Assembly (NCBI RefSeq): GCF_047511655.1
Contig: NC_133401.1
Location: forward strand, 13,796,001 to 13,860,000
DNA length: 64,000 bases
Direction: 5' to 3'
Source: Castor canadensis
Lineage: Eukaryota > Chordata > Mammalia > Rodentia > Castoridae
Shown: piece after piece, positions 56,555 through 64,000 of the stretch
How the letters are laid out: the number at the start of each line of letters is the position of its first letter
Numbering within the stretch: the stretch's first letter is position 1
Notes under the pieces: model-generated
The model's database searches: none
What the model was told of the DNA's origin: nothing
The model's input: only the letters and a program-made list of their open reading frames with translations
Made by a program: the position numbers and the translations under genes

Positions 56555-56975
56555 TGCGACTCCGAATGAGCAATTTCTTTCTTTGAGCCTCAGTTTCCTC
56601 TTCTGTAGAATGGGGATCAGAATCAGACGGTAGCACCCGGTTCCTGGGTTGGAAGGAAAATTCAGCACATGCACGTCGAGCTTTCTAGCACAGCGGCTGC
56701 ACCCAGTGCTCACCTCGTTACTACACCATTATTGTTGGCGCTGATGATGATCGTGCTGCGCGGGAGAGATTGCTGGGCTTGCAGGCTGACGGACTGGAGT
56801 TCAAGTCCCAGCTCCGCTGTGCGGCAGCCGGCCAGAGCCTTTCCCTCTCGAAACCTCAGTTTCCTCGTCTTTACAGGGAGGATTGATAGTCCCAATAGCA
56901 TAGGTTCGTTGTGCGGATTCTGATAAATGTTCATGCCTTTAGCATAGCAAGAGGTCAGCAGATCGGGACTGTAAT
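56555..56975 (+). repeat. Two MIR fossils in C19orf47 intron 1
   Basis: About 56555-56660 (TTTGAGCCTCAGTTTCCTCT) and 56765-56975 (CAAGTCCCAGCTCCGCTGTG, CCTCAGTTTCCTCGTCTTTA), right beside the CpG island. Confidence 0.7.
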
Positions 56976-57179
56976 AATAATGATATTGAGAGTCTGGTTT
57001 AGCTGGGAATTCCAAGAAAGTAGAGAAGGGAGGAAGCTCATACACAGTAACAGGAAAAAACAGAACTGGAGCCCAGAAAATCAACATCCTGTCGCTTACT
57101 GTTTGGCTAGTTTTGCCCTGTAGTGTAGGTTTTCCTTTTCTTTCTTTTTTTCTTTTCTTTTTTTTTTTTTTGAAAATGA

Positions 57180-57540
57180 CTGGTGCATGTTTCTCAATCA
57201 CATAATTGAAGAAATAAAATTTACATTAGTATCCTAATGGAAAACTAACATTGCTTGTCATGAGAAGAAGGAAACTTAGCCTGAAACACAGTAGAAATAC
57301 AACAGTCCATTCAGTTGTAGGTAGTAAAAGAGAGGTAATTGAAAAGAGGATAATTAATACTATATGATTCCATGTTGTCAGATCCCATGGACCCCATCGA
57401 GTATACTTTGTTCCCGACTCAATTTGGCATGCAACTAACATTAGGTTAGTTACTGTCCCACTCTGTCCCTAGCTCAGTGAAGATTCATTTTATTTTGTTC
57501 TAAGGGCTTTGAGTTTATTAATTCATTAAATCCCTCTAAT
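57180..57540. other. C19orf47 intron 1, A/T-rich unique
   Basis: No recognised element. Possibly an eroded transposon. Confidence 0.3.
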
Positions 57541-57660
57541 ACTTTTTTTTTTGAAAACAGGATCTCCCCATATAGAGCTCAGGCTGGGCTTGAACTGGAC
57601 ATCCTACTTCCATTCCCTAGTGCTGGGATTACAGGCATGCAGCACCATACCTGGTGTTCT
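57540..57660 (-). repeat. B1 SINE
   Basis: GATCTCCCCATATAGAGCTC through GGGATTACAGGCATG. Confidence 0.75.
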
Positions 57661-57914
57661 GACACTTTTAAGAATAGATGATTTTATCATTCTTATTGTA
57701 TGTTTGAGATAGGTTATTTCCAGAAAGTTTAATTCATTTGCCCAGGATCAGAAGTGGTAAAATCAGGATTTGGATCCAAGTCTTCTAAAGGTTTAGCACA
57801 TGGAGTCTGGTAAATGGTAATTACTTGAGTTTTGGTAGCTGGCCTTTTAAAAGTTCTTACTTTGTAACTTCAACTATTCAGAGAGTCAGTGCTGAAAATG
57901 GGATTTTATTTGTT

Positions 57915-58320
57915 TGAGGGTTTTTTTTTTTTTGGCAGTACTGAGTTTTGACAGGTGCTCTACGACTTGAGCCACACTCCCAGCTCTAAAGGTGGGCTTT
58001 TTGTTTTTGGTAGTACTGGGGTTTGAACTCAGGGCTTTGTATTTGTGAAGCAGATGCTCTTTATTGCTTGAGCCACACTTCCAGTCCATTTTTTCTCTGG
58101 TTATTTTGTTTATTTATTTATTTTTGGCAGCACTGGGATTTGAACTCAGGGCCTCATGCTTGCTGGGCAGGCACTTTTACCACTTCAGCCACTCTGACAG
58201 GTGCTTTGGTTATTTTGGAGATGGGGTTTCGAAAGCTATTTCCCTGGGCTAGCCTCAAACCTCAATCTTCCAATCTCAGCCACCTAAATAGGATTACAGG
58301 CATGAGCTATTGGAGGTGGA
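57915..58320 (-). repeat. ID cluster plus B1-dID
   Basis: ID pieces 57930-57985, 58005-58085 and 58125-58200, then B1 half 58205-58310: an ID nested between the two halves of an older dimer. Confidence 0.75.
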
Positions 58321-58387
58321 CTTTTTATTTTTATATTATTTATTTTTTATTTTTTGATGGGGCTTTTTAGATGGTAGAGTGAAGAAT

Positions 58388-58480
58388 CTGGGCATGGTGG
58401 TATATGCTGTAATCCCAGCACTTGGAAGCAGAGGCAGGAAGATCACAAGCTTGAAACCAGCCAACAAACAAAAAAGGTGG
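58388..58480 (+). repeat. B1 fragment
   Basis: TCTGGGCATGGTGGTATATG to AACCAGCCAACAAACAAAA; shortened. Confidence 0.65.
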
Positions 58481-58624
58481 TAAAGAGAGGAAATTAAGCT
58501 CAGTAGCAAATTCTGCCACAGTGGAGGTGGGGGGATATCAATTCTTAAAGGATTCTGGTAGGATCTTGCAAAGACAGATCATACTGCCTGGCTTATAGGC
58601 ATCAGTGATAACCATAGCCATTAG

Positions 58625-59115
58625 TCTGACTTGAGTTCAAGTATTGGCTCTGCTATTCCTTGCTGTGTGACCTTGGACCTGCCACACTCATCTCATTTTG
58701 TTTTGTCCTTGTTTGCTCATTTTTGCTTTGTTCCCAGGCTCGTTATGAGAAGTCACTGAGATGTACTCAGTTCCTTGCACGTAGTAAACACTCGAGAGGA
58801 CCTGCTTCATGGGCATCGGAACCAGGACAAACTTGTTTTTGAATCCCAGTAAGGTCAGTTGCTAGATGTGACATTTGGCCAATGACTGTTCCTCACTGAG
58901 TCACTTTTTTTAATTGACGAAAATGGGGCTAATAATAGTCTTCCCTCATGGGGCTATGGTGAGGCATGTGCTGGACGCTTGGCTGTGTCCTGGTGCACAG
59001 TTGGTACCTGGTTTGGGGCTTGTTATTCTGTCTGACTTTCTGAGCCCTGTCCACGCACTGCTCTTTGAGAGGTGCCTGTTGTATCGTCTTTGTCCAGTGG
59101 TAAAATCCAGAAAGT
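58625..59115 (+). repeat. Two MIR fossils in tandem
   Basis: About 58625-58790 (TTGAGTTCAAGTATTGGCTC, GCTGTGTGACCTTGGACCT, CACGTAGTAAACACTC) and 58800-59110 (CATTTGGCCAATGACTGTTC, AAATGGGGCTAATAATAGTC). Confidence 0.6.
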
Positions 59116-59359
59116 GAATCTAAGAGTGTCAAGTGCAGGGTGGACTGTCATCTGTCGCCATGTTTATCACTCCGAGATTCAGCAGAAGTCAGAGAGGGCA
59201 AGAGAATTATTAACTGTGTTAGAGGAGAGAGTCTCACATGTGGGGACTTAAAATGTCACAAATCGGGACAGCCAGGCAGCAGGAAGGAAAGCTTGCTAGG
59301 AGGACAGTGGAGATAGTCATTCCAAGTGCAGGTGACCTCCTGTGCCCAAACTGGGAGGC

Positions 59360-59600
59360 AAGCTGGGCAAGGTGGCACATGCCTATAGTGCTAATGACTT
59401 GGGAGGGAGGCAGGAGGGTCAGTGAGCTCAGGAGTTGGAGGCGAGTCTGAGCAACATAGCCAGACCCTGTCTCAAACAAAACTGGGAGGCATAAAGCTGA
59501 GGATGGTTGCACACACTTGTAATCCTAGCATTGGGGAGGCTGAAGCCAAGGCTTCATAGCGAGACTGTCTCTAAAAACAACAACAAAACAAAACTGGAAG
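59360..59600 (+). repeat. Two B1 SINEs
   Basis: 59362-59482 and 59490-59595 (the second lacks its middle). Confidence 0.7.
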
Positions 59601-59734
59601 GCAGGCAAAGCCACTGTTGGAGAGGGAGAGAGTCTGGGGGATGAGAGCAGATACATAAATGTAAGCCTTGTTTCAGTGTCTGTAGACATAGAAACCAATC
59701 TAGCCCATATTGCAGGCCTTCAACGTAAGTAATG

Positions 59735-59845
59735 TTTGCACCATCCCAGTTCACAGATAGGGATACCGAGGCCTGAGTGGTGAAGCAGTTTGCCAGAACA
59801 CACAGCTAGTAAGTGGCACAGCAGGATTTGAGCCCTGCAGAGCCA
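59735..59845 (-). repeat. MIR fossil fragment
   Basis: CACAGATAGGGATACCGAGG, CACACAGCTAGTAAGTGGCA, CAGGATTTGAGCCCTG. Confidence 0.7.
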
Positions 59846-59847
59846 TG

Positions 59848-59990
59848 CCTTTTTTTTTTTTTTTTTTTTTTTTTGTGAAGAGCTTTTTCGAGATAGGGTG
59901 TCATGAACTATTTTCCCAGGCTGGCTTTGAACCGTGATCCTCCCGATCTCTGCCTCCTGAGTAGTTAGGATTGCAGCCATGAGCCATCAC
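59848..59990 (-). repeat. B1-dID, B1 half with long T-tract
   Basis: T-tract 59849-59874; little or no ID half. Confidence 0.75.
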
Positions 59991-60297
59991 TATTAACCAC
60001 TCTGTTACACCAATAAAATGGGATGGTAAACAGAAAGGGGTTGGAGAAGAGTGAGGGACTTCTGCACCTAGGGTAGAGGCAAAGGAGGGGTGAGGGAGAA
60101 GGATCGACATAGGGGGCTGGGCCAGATGGAAAGGAACAGAGTGAAGGGAGGGGGCTGAGGAGTTGGAGGAGATGAGAGACCTTTGATGCAGGGCAATGTG
60201 GCCAATGTGAACCATGAGAAAGTCGTTTTCATTGGTTTCCTTTCAACACTTACATTTATGGCTGGAGAAGATCTCCATTGGTGCTAATGGGTCTTAT

Positions 60298-60545
60298 CTT
60301 TTTTTTTTGGCAGTACTAGGGTTTGAACTCAGCCTTGAACTTGCTGAACCATACCTCCAAATCAGGGCTACATGCTTGTTAGGCACTCTACCACTTGAGC
60401 CACTCCACCAGCTCTTTTTTGGTTGGGTATATTTCAGGTCTTTTGAACTATTTGCCTGGGCTAACTTCGAACCTCAGTCCTCCTGATCTCTACCTCTTGG
60501 GTAATTAGGATTACAGGCTTGTGCCACCAGCGCCCAGCTATTAAT
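60298..60545 (-). repeat. B1-dID SINE with internal duplication
   Basis: The ID half carries an extra copy of TTGAACTTGCTGAACCATAC-like sequence at 60333-60365. Confidence 0.75.
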
Positions 60546-60589
60546 GTGTGTTAAACACCTTTCTAGCTTCTCTTAGTCTGATCTAAGTG

Positions 60590-61045
60590 AAAATTGTTTT
60601 TCCATTCCTTCTCTGGAGCCTCTCATGACCTGGGGCCCTCCTCTCTGGCTTGTCCCCTCCTACTGCCCTTCTCACTCACTCCACTGCAGCCACCCTGGCT
60701 CCTTGCTGTCCCTCAGACATGCCAAATGAGCTCCTGGCTCAGGGCACTGGCCTCACAGTACCTTCTCCTGGAACACCCTTCTTCCAGAAAATCACACTGC
60801 TCACTTCTTCCCTCCTTCAGATCTCTGTGTCACTTTCGGTCTTTCCTGATCACCCTGTTGAAATTGTACCCTCCCATTCCTGGCCCTCCATGTTTTCTTT
60901 GCTTCATTGATAGCTTCTAACACATCAAACTGTTAACTGTTTTGCTTGTTTGCTTTCATCTTCCTGCCTTCCTGTTCCCAACTGCAGGCTGTGCTCCATG
61001 GCTTTGTCTCCTTGGTAGGTGCTCATTTGAATGGATGGAAGAATG
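60590..61045 (+). repeat. L2 fragment in C19orf47 intron 1
   Basis: GCAGCCACCCTGGCTCCTTG, CACAGTACCTTCTCCTGGAA and CATTTGAATGGATGGAAG follow L2 order. Confidence 0.6.
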
Positions 61046-61365
61046 GGTACATATGGTGGAAGTCTGAGGCAGGAGGTGCCTTTTTTCCTATTCTGTTCCT
61101 GTTCTAGCCAGACCTTTTGGAGTGTGTAGGTTTGGAGCTGTGGACATTTGCTGTCCCTGGGCCTCATCCCAGGCAGAAGCGATAGCTCTGATGGCAGCTC
61201 TGCCTCAGGCTGACGTCCTGCCAGCTGCTCTAGGCTATTCCTGGGTGATGAGCCCCTAGCCCAGGAATGCTCCTCTGGCAGCAGACAGACAGGCACCGGG
61301 AGAGGGACACAACACTTTTCAGTGGTAGCGACTTATGGGTTCTCTCCCTTCACTCTCTCTTCCAG

Positions 61366-61417
61366 GCTCTAGGGAGCAGAGTCAGAACCAAGGAGACGAT
61401 GGTCTCAGTGACTATGG
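61366..61417 (+). CDS. C19orf47: C19orf47 exon 2 with start codon (partial gene)
   Basis: Acceptor CTCTTCCAG ends at 61365; ATG at 61399 encodes MVSVTM and the exon ends in phase 1 (ATG G) at the consensus donor GTGAGT (61418). The human protein begins MVSVTMATSEW, and the split codon G|CC for Ala fits this phase. The gene's position and orientation (head to head with PLD3) match the human map. The remaining exons, including the SAM-like region of the family, lie beyond 64000; I found none of them in the last 2.6 kb. The product is a little-studied nuclear protein and no function is assigned. Confidence 0.75.
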
Positions 61418-61629
61418 GTGAGTCCGGCCTTCCCTACGGGGTCTCCTCTCCCCACTGCCTTTTCTGAGGTCTGGCCTTGATTGGGGGAGGCACAGTGGAG
61501 GAGGGAGGGCTGGCTCACGGGTAGAAACAGCTGTGCTCTGACGAAGGTGGGGTGGGAGTGGGGCCTGCGCAAGGCGCCTACCTGCCTCTTTTCTGTATCT
61601 GGGCCTCCTGATTGTGTAGCTTGGCCATG

Positions 61630-61795
61630 AGAACTTGGGTTATGAAGTTGGGCAGATTCCTACCTGGCCTGTCAGAACCTTGGTTTTCTCACCTGTGAAA
61701 TTAGATGCTAGTACACCCTGGAATTAAGGAGATTATTGTCTGTAAAATCTTGGGATAGTTATGAACAAATGCTAACTGTTGTGATCATTATGAAA
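61630..61795 (+). repeat. MIR fossil just after C19orf47 exon 2
   Basis: ACCTTGGTTTTCTCACCTGT, GAAATTAGATGCTAGTACAC, AACAAATGCTAACTGTTGTG. Confidence 0.6.
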
Positions 61796-61829
61796 CTGGT
61801 CCCCATATTCTCTTAATTCTTTGATTTAT

Positions 61830-61915
61830 TTATTTTGGTGCTGGGGATTGAATCCAGGGCCTTGTGCATACTAGGCAAGCCCTCTTCCACTTGAGCCACA
61901 CCCCCAACTTCCAGA
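61830..61915 (-). repeat. ID SINE
   Basis: GGTGCTGGGGATTGAATCCA through CACTTGAGCCACACCCCC; an older ID subtype than the dimers. Confidence 0.75.
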
Positions 61916-61974
61916 TTCTCTTTAAATTCTGTATTTCAGGATTGCCAAGGCATAGAAATTCATTGGTAGCTTAG

Positions 61975-62275
61975 AAAAAAATTTAAGATTTATTGTACAT
62001 ATGGAAAAATATATCAGACATATTTGCATGGTTTTAAGAGGAATTAAAAAGCAAACATCTGAGTATATCCTTTATGATTTCATGTATATATAGCACAAAA
62101 GCAGGAAAAACCAATCCATCCTGTTAGAAAGTGGTGGTTGCCCTTAGGAAGTGGGAGAATAGTGGTGACAGGGGACTCAGAGGAGTAGAGGTGTTGGAAA
62201 TGTTTTGTTTCTTGATCTGTGTATTGGTTACATGGGTGTGTTTGGTTTAAGAAAATCTATTGACTTGTGTACTTT
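61975..62275 (+). mobile_element. Probable old L1M 3' end
   Basis: AGTGGTGGTTGCCCTTAGG, TGGAAATGTTTTGTTTCTTG and TTGGTTACATGGGTGTG resemble the terminal part of L1M/L1ME elements. A minus-strand SINE follows at 62285. Confidence 0.5.
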
Positions 62276-62282
62276 CTCTTTT

Positions 62283-62735
62283 TTTTCAGAGCTGGGTATT
62301 GAACTCAGGGCCTTACACCTGCCAGACAGGAGCTCTACCACTTGAGCCTTACCTCGAACCCTTTTTATGTTTGTTACTTTTGAGATAGGGTCTTGTTTTT
62401 GCCAAGCTGGCTTGGACCTTGATTCTCCTATTTGTGCTTCCCTGCATAGATGGAGATGACAGGCATGTGTCACCATGCCCAGCCATTGATTGAGATGGGG
62501 TCTTATGAACTTTTCTCCTAAGTTGTCCTCCAACCACTATACTCTTGATTTCCACCTCTCAAGTAGCTAGGATTGCAGGCTTGAGCCACTGTGCACTTTT
62601 TTGTGTATATGTGGTTCAGTAAAAGTATTGAAAAACTTGGCTGGGTGCATAGTTCAAGTGATAGAACACTTGCTTACGAAGCATAAGACCCTGAGTTCAA
62701 ACTTGAGTACTGCCAAAAGAAAAAAAATAAACCCA
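62283..62735. repeat. ID and B1 (-), then ID (+)
   Basis: 62290-62360 and 62370-62600 minus; 62638-62725 plus. Confidence 0.7.
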
Positions 62736-62739
62736 TAAA

Positions 62740-63500
62740 ACTTGTCATCACCAAGAAGTGAAGTATTGCTATAGTCCCCCACCCAGTCACATTCCCCTCC
62801 CTCCTCCAGGTGGAATAAACCACTCCCTTATCTTCTGTATATGTCTTTCCTTAGCTTCCCTTATAGCCATATGACCAGCAGGAATGTTTCTGTACTGTAG
62901 ACTTGGGTTTTAAACTTACAAAAACAAAATCTAGTGTGTATCCTTTTGTGTCTGATTTCTTTGAATAACATGGTATTGAGGGTCACCTGTGTGACTAAGC
63001 ATAGTTATTGTCCTTTCCTGACAGAGTCTTGTTATGTAAGCCCAAACTGGCCTCAAACTCAGGATCCTCCTGTCTCCTCCCAACTGCTGGGATTATGGTG
63101 TGCACCACCGGGCTGGGCCACTATGGTCCTTTATTTTCACTGATGTGTAATATTTCACCATGTGAGTGACACCATTTGTTTCTGATGCCAGTGTTAATGG
63201 ATATTGCATTTTTTTGTTTTTTTTGGTGGCACTGGGGTTTGAACTCAGGCCCTCACACTTGCTAGGCAGGCACTGGAGCCACTCTGCCAGCTATTGCATT
63301 GTTCCCTTTGAGGCTTGGACAGGCTGCCATGAATGTTCTTGTACATGCCTCTCCCAGCATGCCCTGTGCGACAGCCTCATCTCACTAATTATAAGACACA
63401 TTGTTGCACGACACCTTTGTAACGATTTTGAAGTGGACTACATTTTAAGAGTTTTCTGGCTACACATTTTCCTTCTTAGTAACACAGGAAAGGATGATCA
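62740..63500 (+). mobile_element. Old L1M 3' UTR fragment, interrupted by SINEs
   Basis: Fragments such as CCTTTTGTGTCTGATTTCTT, TATTTCACCATGTGAGTGA and GCTGCCATGAATGTTCTTGT match the 3' region of mammalian-wide L1. A B1 piece (about 63020-63120) and an ID piece (63215-63295), both minus, sit inside it. Confidence 0.65.
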
Positions 63501-63554
63501 GATGTGAGGCCTTTTGCAGTTCTTTGGACATTGGGTTTCAGTAGCCTCTTGGAT

Positions 63555-63760
63555 AAAATCACAGGTGCTGGGCTCCATGGTAGAGGGGGTGCCTAACATG
63601 TACAAGGCCCTAGGTTCGTTCCATCCTCAGCACTGGAAAAAAATGACAGGTGGACTGGTGGCGGAGTAGCTCAAGTGAGCACCCATCTAGTAAGCTTGAG
63701 GCCCTGAGTTCAAGCCCCAGTGTTGCAAAAACAAACAAAAAAACAAATAAAACACAGGTT
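63555..63760 (+). repeat. Two ID SINEs
   Basis: 63565-63640 (GTGCTGGGCTCCATGGTAGA) and 63650-63730; tail AACAAACAAAAAAAC. Confidence 0.75.
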
Positions 63761-63799
63761 TTGTCTTAGGCAGAAAGCGACTCCTAACCTCTGGGGTCC

Positions 63800-64000
63800 A
63801 TTTTCTCCACTTAGCTTAATTGAGATACAATTCATAGATCATACATTTTCATAGTTAAAGTATACAGTGGGTTTAGCAGTCTGTTCACAGAGCTGTGCGA
63901 CCAACACCACAATGAATTTCACAGCATTTTCATCACTCTTTCCTAAATCCCGTACTTCTTAGCAGTTACTTCCCTCTTTCTGGCTACTGGCAATGACAAA
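63800..64000 (+). mobile_element. Old L1M 3' UTR fragment, cut by the window end
   Basis: TTAATTGAGATACAATTCAT, CTGTTCACAGAGCTGTGCGA and CATTTTCATCACTCTTTCC match the same L1M 3' region, upstream of the part seen at 62940-63350. It is a separate or rearranged fragment in the same orientation. Confidence 0.65.

Overview
This is a mammalian, almost certainly rodent, chromosomal window. It carries intron-split housekeeping and tissue-specific genes, CpG islands, AATAAA polyadenylation signals, MIR/L2 fossils and a very dense layer of young SINEs. Those SINEs join a B1 (7SL-derived) half to an ID-like (tRNA-derived) half, the B1-dID arrangement known from squirrel-, dormouse- and beaver-related rodents. 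The sequence style looks most like a beaver (Castor) to me, but that is inference. The gene order matches human 19q13.2: PRX > HIPK4 > < PLD3 | C19orf47.

Layout. 1-7.4 kb: intergenic or upstream PRX sequence with an orphan CpG island at about 0.37-0.86 kb and many SINE/MIR copies. About 7.4-22.3 kb: PRX (periaxin, + strand), with candidate 5' UTR exons, four coding exons and one giant last exon; both L-periaxin (1,382 aa) and the intron-retention form S-periaxin (147 aa) are intact. 22.3-26.4 kb: intergenic, with a full-length RPS15A processed pseudogene (- strand) split by a later SINE. 26.48-33.87 kb: HIPK4 (+ strand, 4 exons, 616 aa). 34.44-43.27 kb: PLD3 coding exons (- strand, 11 coding exons, 490 aa), tail to tail with HIPK4, with a CpG-island first exon at about 43.85 kb and a second likely promoter at about 56.1 kb. 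About 56.0-56.5 kb: a CpG-island bidirectional promoter between PLD3 and C19orf47, carrying a perfect CLEAR palindrome, CCAAT, NRF1-like and ETS motifs. 56.3-64 kb: the 5' end of C19orf47 (+ strand); only the non-coding first exon and the exon with the start codon are inside the window.

The genes are neighbours by descent rather than a pathway: PRX stabilises Schwann-cell myelin, HIPK4 is a testis-enriched kinase of spermiogenesis, PLD3 is a lysosomal nuclease/phospholipase-D-family enzyme, and C19orf47 is poorly characterised. All exon boundaries were placed by hand from splice consensus, reading frame and remembered human proteins. The summed lengths of HIPK4 (616), PLD3 (490) and S-periaxin (147) equal the human lengths, which is strong internal support. 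I did not find a novel biological system. The best unexpected items are the SINE-split RPS15A pseudogene, the CLEAR site in the shared promoter, and an open frame extending upstream of the PRX start codon.
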